NCBI RefSeq assembly: GCF_011397635.1
Contig: NC_064756.1
Location: forward strand, 31,548,996 to 31,612,995
Source: Epinephelus fuscoguttatus
Taxonomy: Eukaryota; Chordata; Actinopteri; Perciformes; Serranidae
Direction of reading: 5' to 3'
DNA length: 64,000 nt
Part shown: positions 39,301-51,408 of the stretch, piece by piece
Position numbering within the stretch: the stretch's first letter is position 1
Layout: every line of letters starts with the position of its first letter
The notes under the pieces: generated by a model
Database searches by the model: none
Told to the model about the DNA's origin: nothing
The model's input: the letters and a program-made list of their open reading frames with translations, nothing else
Made by a program: the position numbers and the translations under genes

Positions 39301-40978
39301 ATTCAACATGCTAGTTAGCCAGTTAACACATTAACGACACAACCCAACGATAACAGAACAAATGATATTTACTGTACGCTAGCCAACAATGACAAAAAGA
39401 AACAGTAGTTGTATACATCTCAAAACAAGTCTGATGGGGATCTTTAAACAGCCTTTAATGCTGTTTGAACTCATCACATATTTCATTTTGTCTTAGTGAA
39501 ATATTAATGTCCAAGTGATCAGTATTTATGGATCTCAGCACTGCATCACATGGAAAATTCAAAATATGTTGAGCATCATTTTCCAGTAATGTAGCCTGAC
39601 CAGTTTCTTTGAAGACTGTCTTGAATTCAGAATAAACTTCTGTGGGTTAAACCATGCTCTACAACATGAATATGTGATGATGGACTTGCTGCAGTCCTCG
39701 TGTTTTGAAGTATAATCAATGATTTAATGAGTTGACTTCCTAAGAACATTATGTTCACATTTTTGTGTGCAACTGTGAACTTTGGCTCCCTGCAGTAACA
39801 AAGAAACATTGAGCCAAATCTTAGACCATCGCACTACCACCGGCTGGACACAGAGGAAATGGCAGACTGGAAATCTGGACCATGAAAATGCAGGGAATCC
39901 CATCTACGTGGCTCATGAATCCCAGAAACTGCTGGAGGAGGGGAAGGGGAGGGTTGTTGGCCACCAGCTAATAGATGTTGAAAGAAAAGAGTGAAATATT
40001 ACCTTCCCGCTCTTGTGACCAGCAGCAATAACAAAACAGTTATGTGTAGCCTGTAATGAACAATAGTGATAGTGTGAACCTGTGCACTAATGGTTTAATT
40101 ATGAAGTAATGTGCAGTGGATAGTTTTCGCCAGCATTCCCTGAGGGAGCATAATTCAGAGTTTCCTTGGCTCCCTGCTGTGCATGTGTGTTCATAAATCT
40201 ATTCTGATGCATTGTAACTTAAGAAAAAAAACTCTTAATACTTTGATTCCACTGAAAATAAGGAAACACAAGGGGGACATATTTTACAACTGGTTTAAGT
40301 CAGAGAATAAATAAGTAACTTTGTTAATAGAGCCCTCTAGCTTCTATAAAGTCGGGGGACTCACTAAAAACAAATTAAGCAAAAAGACTGGTCAGAATGA
40401 ATGCAGCAGAGGGCAAGATAGCCAAACTTTTAGTCCAAGCTCTAAGAATGAATTACCCTATATTCCCCACAATGTGACTTGATAGAGTCTTGGATTGGAG
40501 CCTCCACACATGCAACGTGTTTTCCCTCCATGCCCCCAGTTGTAATGTATAGGCTTTCAGTTAAAAATGTTTAGCCCCCAGGCCCAAGCCAAGGTAAATC
40601 TGGTATCGACACATGGGTTATTATCTCAGACCAGACAAAACTTTCTCCAGAACCACTGAGGACATTATACAGAAGCCTATATAAGAAGAGTCAGGCCAGA
40701 ATTCCAAGGTATAATGTGTTTGTTGGATGATTCCACGCCACACAGTTTATATCCTGTGCCAACTTTGCAGGGAGTGTTGTGCCTGATATATAGTGAGGCA
40801 GAAAGTAAGGATGGAGAAATTGGCGTGGTGCATGAGCTTTCATGCAGGACACTGCAGTTTGCATCACATACATGCAGTTAACATTTGCCATGTTATTATC
40901 TGTAACCACAATCTTTCTCTGATCTTAAAGCAACTACAAGAAGTTTTTAACTGGTTATGAAACAGTCTAAATTCAATT

Positions 40979-41078
40979 CATGCAGCAAAGGGTTGCAAGC
41001 CGGAGTCAATCTCTCGACCGCTGAAGCAAGGCCTCTATACATGGGACACCAGCACTATCCACTAAGCTACTGACGCCA
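40979..41078 (-). mobile_element. tRNA-derived SINE, copy 4 (truncated)
   Basis: Shows CATGCAGCAAAGGGTTGCAA, a decayed B box, ATGGGACACCAGCACTATCC and CTACTGACGCCA. The A-rich tail half is missing and no flanking duplication is visible. Confidence 0.78.
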
Positions 41079-41740
41079 CTAGAGAGAATTTTATTTTTGA
41101 TGTTATATTTTGTTGTTATGGCTAATACAAGGGCAGGATCAGCAAAGACAAAAAAGAAAAGTATTGACCAAAGAATTAAAAAAAGCTAAAAGAAACAGTC
41201 ATTGAGCACGGACAAAAAGAGATGAAGAGAATTTGCGGGATTTGAAAGGATCCAAAACCAATCCTGAACTGGCTCTTTTATCCCAGTGGTATGTAATATG
41301 TCAATTTTACTTATGAAATACATTGCGAGATGTATTTTCAAACTACTATGAATTTACTTTGGTGGCTTACACAAAGTTAACTTTGTTTCACCTTCACTAT
41401 GTATCCTGCAAACTGCGTTTCGAAAACAAAAAAGTATTAAGAATATGCTGCATCATTCTTTCACTTGCTTTCAAAACAAATGCACGCAATAGCCAGCTCA
41501 AGATCTTTATAAATCGGTGGTGCTCACGAAAACGCTACTGCTTTTGTCCACAGGGGCTGTCAAAGTCGACACAAAATGAAATTTCCTTGTAGTTACTTTA
41601 AAAAAAAATCAACACAAAAGAGAGTTCCTTGTAGTTGCTTGGGTGTTTACTTTCCTAACCCTAATCATGCTGTAACGACAAGTTATTTGCATTAACCATA
41701 ATCTTTTTGCAGTATTCACCATGGATGGATTACTGAAATG

Positions 41741-42340
41741 TTAGGGGCAGGGGTGTAACAGCAGAATCAGCTATAAAATCTAAAATAAACTAGTAAAACT
41801 ACTCAACCAAATGATTAGTTTTCTTCGATATTTTTGTCAGATATGCAATGATGATTGCCAGGCAATATGTACATTGATGTTGTCCAATGTCATGTCTCTA
41901 TTTGTGTCAAGACAATACATGCACGATAGCGTACACTGAGGCCCATTGTAACCATTGGTCAGGGGAGCCCCCTTGCCTTCACCTGGAACTGCAGAGAGCC
42001 AAAATGACCATAAAATGGGCTAAAGAACCACAAAGGAACACAATAAACAACAAAGAGACACAAAAACAACCACAAGGAGACACAATGTGACTACAAAGAG
42101 ACACAAATTTACCCCACAAAGACACAAAATGATTTTAAAAAGACGCAACACTACAAGAAGTCACAAAACAACCACAAAGAGACACAAAATGACCACAAAA
42201 AAGACACAAATGCAGAAAATGATGCATAACAACTACAAGGAGATGCAAAACCACCACAAAGTCTGTGTGTCTTGGAGGAGGTGGTGGGGCCTTTTGAATA
42301 TATGTACCCAGGGTCCCCCTGTCTCATAGTCTGCCCCTAA
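41741..42340 (-). repeat. interspersed repeat with ~21-bp tandem motif, copy B
   Basis: Bounded by 10-bp inverted repeats TTAGGGGCAG (41741-41750) and CTGCCCCTAA (42331-42340). The middle has many degenerate ACCACAAAGAGACACAAAAT units. The right part matches copy A at 18534 in reverse. Confidence 0.65.
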
Positions 42341-44706
42341 TCCTCACCATACTGTAGTTGTCATGTGCTGTTACTGTAGAAACAGGGAATTTTAGAAATT
42401 TGCATTGAACATTTTCTGGAGTTTTGCAGAATCATCCAATATTGGCAATCTTGTCTGCCGATAGGGTCGGAAAAAGCTGTTCTCCCCCATGCCAAATAAA
42501 CCAATCTCTCTGTGTAAAATCAGTGGAGTGCCTCTTTAAGCTATGTTATTTTAACTACTTCCTTAACAGGTTATGTAACATTATTTTTATAACCTCAGTG
42601 CTGCAATTCTGTAGGTATTCCCTAAAAGGAAAAGTTGTGGTTAATTGTATTGTGTGGAGTTACATCACTGAGTGGTTGACTTTACACCATTTGGATACTG
42701 TACACACTTGAACACTGCGCTGCATGTCCGCCTTTGGCACAGTGGAAAATGTCTGGATATTTTCCATAGGGGTGAGTCATGAAAAAACACAGATGAAGCC
42801 AAACCTGCTCATGGTCTGTTGGCTATGCGGCCCAATTAAAACTGTTTCCCAATAATATTGAATAATCTCAGCGCTGTCACCTAAGCCAAGGGTGCTCAAA
42901 TGAGTATCCAGTAAAAATAAAGTGTGTTATGACACGAGTATCTAATATATGTCTGCAATATAGGAGGTTGGTGCTCCAGAAGAAAAGCAGAATACTCATA
43001 TTTATGTCACACTAGACTTTCTCAACTCAGATTTAGACAAGTGACCACATTCTTCTTGGAAGCACTAAAGTTGCACAGAAAAACATTTCCCAGCTGTTGA
43101 ACTTGTTCTTTGTTGAAAAGGACAAAGAAAAAGTAAATATAGTAGTGTACACCAGACTGCCATTTAATTTTGCAGAAATTACCATTACATGACAATTAGC
43201 TGGCATACAATGATATACCAATAACAGATCGCCTTTGTCTCCTTCATATTGTTTCGGGGGTTCTGAAATAGTTAAAATCCTCATTGTGTCATGCAAGCTG
43301 TCCTGCAAGCCAGGGCTCATGATAAGTAAGGCATTTCACAGTATTTGGGTTGGCCCAGGTAATGAAAGATGTTGAACCTGAAGGCGATGAATTGCTATAA
43401 ACAAGAATGATTTGAACTTCGTATCCTCATGTGTCCCGCTCATCAGCACGCAGGAGCTGTCTGCTTCCAGGTTATAATTCAAAACAAGTCACCAGGTCAA
43501 ATGTACAACTCCACAGTATGTTTGGTAGAAATGCATAAATGGCAACCGAAAGCTATAAAAAAAAGATTGAGGTTCTGTCAGTGATGTTGTTGCATTGATG
43601 CTCGAAATGTGACATTTGTCAAATCTAAGAGAATAACTCAAATATTAGCTCTTACTACTAAAGAACTTTATGTGTTTTCCAAATAATTGAATATTACAAA
43701 ATCTTGTCCATCCACGTGTGCGTGTTGAACAAACTGTTTGGGAAGTTGTTGTTGATCCCTCTTGTGATTTGAGCCAGCCATGGAATTTGGGAAAAACATG
43801 AGAGTGCAGCTGGTCAAACTGCCCGTATTGTTTTTTGTAATCTCACTAGTCTTAGTGTTCAGATACTGAATTCTAGCTCAGCACTGGGAGAAAATATTAA
43901 TGTGAGATGCAAAGTGATATACTGCAGGAAACCTCCCAGTTACATCTTTAAAAGAAATTGAAGGCAGAGGAGCCTTGAGTTGGAAAGTACAGTTTGGGGA
44001 AGAAGATGAGGGGGAAAAAGTGAATTATTTATGGATAAAAGCTTCAGTTTCAGGAAAAATTTATCCCTGCCACAATTTCCTCTGAGAGGTACAAAAGGAC
44101 CTGTCTGTAAGCACTCAATTCATCTTACATTTCCATGGTATTAGGGGTACGGGGTACAGTACTTAAGATACACTGAAATGACAAACACTCTCACATTAAC
44201 ATGTTGTGTAATGCAGTATAAATCACAGCATGATCAATAAGTTTGTAATTTCAAATACAGAGAGAAAAGTGTAATTGTTTACAAAGTATTTTGTCCTTGA
44301 GCTAATAAAACCTATACATTATACCACCAACCATGTACCATACATGCTTTTTGTATTAACCTAAAGGGTTTTTTATGGTGGTAGGTGAAACATAAAAAGC
44401 ATATAATGATTAAATATGTAAAACATAAAGTATGTTGAAAATACATGAAACAGAAAATCAACCATGTGAAATCACACAAAATACGTGCATAAAAAAACTG
44501 ACAGCTATCCAGCTATCACCCTCCAACCTTTAAAAGTTTTTTAAGGAATCATCTGAAGTGCAACATGTGCATTTAAAAGTTTGATAGTATCAAACTTATA
44601 GGCTGGAAATACATTCAAAGGTGGCCACACTTCTGAACTGCTCACTACATCTCACATGTTGTCAAGCAGTTTGACCATTCAGTATGGATATCAAAGTCCT
44701 GAGCAC

Positions 44707-45715
44707 CAGGGGTGATTCTAGGATCAGAGGTTTAGGGGTGCTGAGCACCCAGAGAGCTGCCCGGCCAGGCAAGATAAATTTCACTGTTTTGTACATTTTA
44801 ATGCAATTTCATTCCCACATTTGTGAAAGAAAAACACTTTTTGGGAAAGTCTGTGACTAAACCATCAAATCTGATAAAGGTTATTTAAATGCTGAGCCAC
44901 AGCAAAAGAGGAATGGATTGGAATCATAAAAGAAACATATCGTAACCCTAATTTTTGGGGGAGGATAAGTCATTCTGATACAGCAGCTCCTCAACATACA
45001 CATAAACAGTATGTATGTTTCTGGAGTAAACCAGCCCCCTATAGTGAGTACAAAATATACCAAAAATGGACTTTGGGCTTATTTTTGGACTTTTATTTGA
45101 AATGAAATGCACAACATGTAACATTAACACATTAACAATAACTGACTTTTTCAGTGTTTGTCTCTGCCTTTTCCCTTCTTGTCAAAATAAGAGTTATAAT
45201 GTTAATGGGCATCCAGTCAGTTAGCTAGTCAGTAGCACCTTGGCTTTAATATTAACACATGCACATGACACAACAGCTAGCTTCTCTCATTCCAATTCAA
45301 ATAGAGGACAGTGGTACTGACCACCTGTAACGTTTCCTAGCTAGAAAAAACATCAGCTAACTCCTACCTAACAACATAAACAGTGACCTACGATTAAATG
45401 CAGCAAAAATGAGGACTGGTAATGATAATAATGTGTTGGTACTGAGTGGTAGAAGTTAAGAAATGTGCCACATTTCCTGGTTTAAGCCAGGTACTTACAC
45501 CACTACTGCATATCACCCACTCTGGAAGGCAACGCATTGCTCTGTGCAGATAGAGCACTCAGAGCCCGAGTCGGGGAAAGGTGGGAGGGATGGGGAGGAT
45601 CAAACCATTTTTGAGGCAAGGGGGCTGCTGTATTTGTTGTTAAAATATTACGTTTCAACCAAGTACTGTATGGTTTTGACACTTTTCTAGCTTGTTAAAA
45701 AAGGACATACAGTAA

Positions 45716-45770
<55 letters not shown>

Positions 45771-45851
45771 AAATCTCTCAAATTTTAGGGGCTCTGGGAT
45801 TCAATTTAGGGGTGCTTCAGCACCCCCAAAAATGGACTAGAAACGCCTATG
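44707..45851. mobile_element. non-autonomous hAT element with 8-bp target duplication
   Basis: Flanked by exact CTGAGCAC at 44699-44706 and 45852-45859. Ends CAGGGGTGATTCTAG and, reversed, CATAGGCGTTTCTAG; just inside are GGGGTGCTGAGCACCC-type palindromes. 8-bp duplication and CAGGGGTG-like ends are hallmarks of hAT. No transposase frame. Confidence 0.82.
45714..45771. repeat. (AAAT)n microsatellite
   Basis: About 14 AAAT units inside the hAT element. Confidence 0.95.
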
Positions 45852-48800
45852 CTGAGCACCAATCTTATGTGATTTTTCCAAAACTTAATCCAGCATCAGA
45901 AAAGGGTCCAGGAATAGATTTCTTTCCATTAAGTTATTGCTTCTGTGTGGCAATCGTCCAGTGAATTTCCGATTTGTTACAGATATTGCGTCATCAGATC
46001 CTCATTGAACACTTGAGGATTGGTGGTTGAAGTAGTAGTGGTGGAGGCTGTTGTGAATATTTTGTGTTTACGAATTGTGTCACAAGCTGACTTTGGCAGA
46101 TGGCTTTCCTTGAAAAAGACTATGAAGAGATTTGTGGGTAAACAAAAGGATCATGTTTTTTTGTCAGACTCAAGATATTATTTAATCCACATGTGCTTTT
46201 TATTGCATTTTACGTAATTATTGACACTAGAGCCAAAGATTGGTATTTTGGACCTGCATGGAGTAATATAAAACATGACTTCTCACATGAGAAGAGTATT
46301 GAATCCATCTGAAGACAGCATAAATGTTTACATCATAAAGATATTGGTCTATTTGGTGCACAAGCGTGTGGCTAAGAAACCGTGTGAAATATTTACTGTC
46401 ATGGCAAGGCTAAGAAGCAATAACGATAAAGCTCGTAACCAGTATTCTCAGTATTTCTTTGAATTCAGTGAATTTGATGAAAGGGATAAAGCAAGGCGGC
46501 CCCATAGAGCTTTTACTACAAAGCAGCTGCAGCCACATTAAAATATTCAGTTAGCCACTGATAGCTGTTGTTGCTCAAGTAAGGTTGATGTAAGGTTTCA
46601 GTGTGGTTTTGTTGTAATTTTGTCTCAGTAGATTAGACACAAAAATATAAGATGGAAGTATGTGAGCCAAGTTTGTTGAAAGGTTTGATGTATTTATTTA
46701 ACAGTATTCATTTATGACAATTTCTTACACATTCTGGACTGTGATAAGAATTTAACCTTGTACTTTACTAACAGTTTCTTCAACAATCTGCAGAGCTCAC
46801 CATGTCAGATCTGCTCATCCCTGCTCATTTCAAAATGCACAGTGTCCTTTAATCTATAAACTCGCAGCTATCAACAGTGATAGAAACAAAAGCTGACAGG
46901 TGCTTATTAAAACATCTATGTGAAATCTGTTCTTTTACAATAAATTTATCCAGGGGATGAACCTATAATCTTCCTCTCATACATCATTCTAGCAGCCCAA
47001 ATATTATGTAACAACTTCTTGGTGTTCATGAGTGGAAACAGTCAGGTAAAATTCAAAGACTGCATATTTTGGACATAGCCATAAGATGAGAAGTGTCTAG
47101 TTCATTATGATGAATAATTATGATATTATCAATTATAGTTGGTATTTAATTTCTAATAAAATAAAGAGCTAACCAAAGACATTCCAGGGTGGAAACACAT
47201 AAAGGCATACTTATAGAGCATATACCGGAAGGCAGAAATATTTTAAGCCACGTAGCATCAGTGTAAATAAAGCTCTTGGATAATAAGATTGAATAAATTG
47301 TCTGATTTAAATATAGAGGGTTACTTATTGGGCTCCATTTATGTCACTCTGGCAATTATTCCTGGCAGTCTGTCAGACCATGACAGGTTATATAACCTCT
47401 GAATCTGCTTCTCCGTATGACACATACCACAGAGATGGAAAACAGAAGTCGCTGTGCTCTATAGATTCTTATCAACTATGTTAAATGTGAAATTACCTTA
47501 CTTCGTATTAGGCTTCCTAGTGTTACTTAGGATGTTTTAATTAACAGCTCATATGATACCAATCATGATAATAGTCCTACAGACACACAGATGTGTATCA
47601 TTCACTTCTTAGAATAGCAAACTTGACCTGACTGTTAGTGGAAGTGGCGTTGTCTGAACTTCTGAGAACTAATAGTTTCTCCGTGACTCTATCAGCCACT
47701 TGGAAACAACAACACTGACAGAGAATGGTATCTTGTTATGAACAGCAATTCTAAATTCACATTTTTCATGAGTATAAGACAAATTAGAGGTAATACAAAT
47801 GGGATCCAACAATGTCTAGTGCCTTTACTAGATGTCCAGTGAAAATTAAATATGTCACAGTGGATTTGAGAGGGGAAAGGGGAGCAGACCTACAGGCTGG
47901 AAAGTTTTCTAAAAGATAAAAATCGTGATGGCTGACGTCGGTCTCACAAAACCATAAGTTTTATCATTGTCAGGGTATCATGGCCCCCTCATGAAACTTA
48001 ATACTGGTGATACCCCCACCAACAAAGCTAGTTATCTGGCACAGGCAATATAGAATTTACAAACTCAGTAGTATGTGCATTCACATCAGTCAAGTGGGAT
48101 GACTATCAAAAATAGAAAAAGCTACCGGCCTAGTTTATAGTGTCGATAAGCTACTGTCAGACAAACCTACTACCTATTTAAGCAAATAGTTAGTTGTTTT
48201 GACAGTCACCCTCTTAATTCCGATGACTTGTTATGATTTTGCACTCATGCAATGTAAAGAAACACTGCTCTGACCTGGAACTGCCACTCAGCAAGAGGAT
48301 ATAGATTCACACTGGTTTCTATATAAGTAAATTTTAAATTGCTTTTCTGCTTGGGTACATAATGTTCAGTTGTACTCCGCTCATGTAGATGAAGACAGAT
48401 TTTATTTGCCCAGGTCCATACATGATGGCAATACAGCAGAAACTCATCCTAGGATCAGCACACAGCCACCATGCCAGGAAAATGTCAGCTCTTTTGAGTC
48501 AGTGATGCATCCAGATGACGAGTCACTTTCACACAGCTGCATCCAAGGCATTCACTGATACACGCATTTACTGGACCACGGAGTTCTCCTGGTATGCTTA
48601 TATGAGTGATTTGGGACAATTAAAAACAGAAGAAACCTTCCTTGAACTCCAACATTTGTAGTTCACATGAGGTATACTTGTATATTACATCAAGAACATC
48701 ATACTATTCATCATACTTATATGCAAATGTAAACTTAATGCATTGTGAAGTTTGATGAGATAAATAAATCATTAATTTGCATCACTGAATTCTGAACATC

Positions 48801-50780
48801 TCAGTTAGATATAGCAATAACTGCTTTTAGGGAAAATGTGTGCTTTTCTTTCATCTGAACTGTACATGCTTTACTAATTAAATTTTCTGCCTGTGTGGTT
48901 TCACTTAAGGATGAGCAAACAGCTGTCTGTTGGTGATAGTGACGAGCAGTGGAAACCATCATGTGAAATTTGAGTCTGTGGTTGGTGATACCAGCAGTCT
49001 CATAAATGCCTTTATAATTGATTGGGAGATCACTACATAGTAAAGTGTGGAAAATCCAAAACCAAATGGAAAAGCAATATGACCCTCCAGCAGATGTTTT
49101 CTCAATTTCCAGACGATGTTGTAAATGTATAAAATATTGCCTGCTGTGCATCTGGCTGCAGAATGTATTAACTCTCTCTGTAGCAACATTTGCATGTTAC
49201 TGTAGCAATTTGTCTAAATAGTCACGTAATATCTGCTGCCAAACCTAATGTAACAGTGGCTGACACAATCTAAACATATTCCTTAGAGATGTTAGTGAAG
49301 GAGAAAATATTACATGAACAAACAGAAGGATAAAAGATTTACCTTCATGGTCATGGAGACTTGATTCCCAGCCCACTTCCAGCATTACAGTTCCTCCCAT
49401 TCCATCTTTACATTACACAACAACAATTACTTATCTTTTATCAAGATGTAAGAAAAATACAGAACGTAGATTTACAAATACTGACATGATACCAAACTGA
49501 GCAGCCTAATATATGTTGTCATGACATGTATCCAGTAGGGAGGCCTGTCAGCTCTGCATGTTTGAATCAGATGTGTGCAGTGAACTCTTTGGTATGGTGT
49601 CAAACAAGCAAGTGACTTGTTGAAACACCCATGGATATAAATATGTTCATTTATGCATCAAGATACAGTATTTAAGTGCTATCTTCAATTTTTTGTCAAA
49701 CATATATCTGTTGGTCTTGTTGTATAGTAAACAATAAAGCATCATATTTTTGTACTTCTTGTTTGGTTGACAGGCAAGTTATTATTTGGTTTTCCACAAG
49801 CCACTGAACAGATAGAATGCTTCACTTAAGATGTCATTTTAAAATGACTAAATAAAGCAGCATTTAAATTGCACCACAATAATGACTTCACCACTTCAAA
49901 CAGTGGTGCACCAGCTGCCTGACTCAATAAAGCCTGTTGTTGCATACAGTTAATTATTTTAATATAACATTACAGATAAACAAAACATTGCTTTTTACAT
50001 TTTGCCATGTTTGTGTTTTTATATGTTGCAAGAGTTTGTGTTTGTATCTTGGCAGTCACTCAGATTTTTACCCATTTTACTCCATCCAAGAGGCCATAAA
50101 CAGCACTGAGGAGTTGTGCACATGAGCCAAATATCAGAGGAGCTGGACCTGTCCCAAATGTCTGCGCATAACAGCTCGCAATATGTCCCAGCAACCTCAG
50201 GGCAAAAACTTTACGTGGCTGTGTTGTCACAAACACCGACTTTAATATGATTTATGTTCTGATAAACATGTAACAGTGCATTCATTGTTGTTTATTTCAT
50301 AATACCCACTGTAAATAAAATCGTAATTACTGAAGTTAAAGTTAAAATGAATGTTTTAGTATTACGCTACGTAGCAGTATCATAGCATAAAATAAGTTGT
50401 ATTTTTTAGGTAAGTTAGCATCTTATTAGCATTATATGGAATTACACACTTCTGAAAAATGAAAGAAAGAGAGTACTTTTGCACATTGAACCCAGTTTAT
50501 TTCATATTTTACATAATGTCCTCTTGGAAGTTCCCTCTTTAACATACAGAAAAATGACTGGGCCATTGAAAAGAATGACTCAGAAATATTGCAGTCTAAT
50601 TTAAAGACCTCGTTTTTGGAAATACAAAATGCAGACATGATATTTAGATTTGAAATCTGACTCTCTTTTCTGAACCAATGTTGACTACTTAAGAACTTTA
50701 CAAGTACATTAGAAATGACTCCAAACAACAATCTCTTCAGATGCCCTTTTCAAACTGGCGTACGTTTATAAAGAATGCAC

Positions 50781-50786
50781 TTTATT
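50781..50786 (-). terminator. postn: possible postn polyadenylation signal
   Basis: Minus-strand AATAAA about 0.6 kb after the stop, followed by GTGCATTC. Others lie at 51089-51084 and 50501-50496; the one used is uncertain. Confidence 0.35.
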
Positions 50787-51379
50787 GGAAGATGTAATAA
50801 AAAACAAAGGAAAAAACCCTGGAGTTGGATACATCGTTCCACATGAAACAAGCATAGACAAAATTTACACAAAACCTTAACCACTTTACAGCCACAGAAA
50901 TTAAAAGAATGTAACAGTTTAAGCCTGAAAACAAACCCTCTATTTTTTCATGTTTATCATGCTAAGATTTATAAATCTTCCAAAACAGCCAGTAAAATCT
51001 CTTTGTTTTAACCTTCACCTCTAGCAAATGCACAGAGAAATTTAGAACTGAAATGTTTTTATTACTTCTCTAATGGCTTGGATTTTATTGCTACCTTGAC
51101 TTGCTCTGTGTCTTTAAAGTCATGCCAAAACGTTAATTTAAACTCTGTTTGAATATCCTGAACTCTTTCCAGATATTGCACACTCATACTAGATATACAT
51201 TCAAAGCACCATTAAATTGTTTATGAGAATAGTTTTATTTTTGTCAAATATACCTGTTACAGTATATTTGGAATCACTGACATTCTAAGTGTATCCCCTG
51301 TATTAAAACATCACTTTTATCGTCCGGGTTTGGTGTCTCACTCTGCCTTTATAACGTCGATATTCTCATCCGCCCATGC

Positions 51380-51408
51380 TCATTCCTTTGGCCTCCTCTT
51401 GCCGCCAG
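51380..51408 (-). CDS. postn: postn last coding exon
   Basis: 29 nt encoding GGKRRPKE and stop TGA (51382-51380). Acceptor TTTACCAG. Confidence 0.82.

Larger units (their letters stand above)
30561..50460. other. gene-poor spart-postn interval
   Basis: Nearly 20 kb with no multi-exon gene that I could recognise on either strand. Short open frames lack splice partners or family resemblance. It contains the L1 remnant, CTCF-like motifs, an AAT and an AAAT microsatellite, one truncated SINE, a hAT element and two other repeats, listed separately. Confidence 0.65.

Noticed and set aside
46458..46515. Plus-strand frame with EFDERDKARR, resembling the dclk1 start [10 protein letters not shown]
   Set aside because: Only about ten residues match. 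No doublecortin sequence follows, the frame stops soon after and no splice partner is visible. Most likely coincidence.
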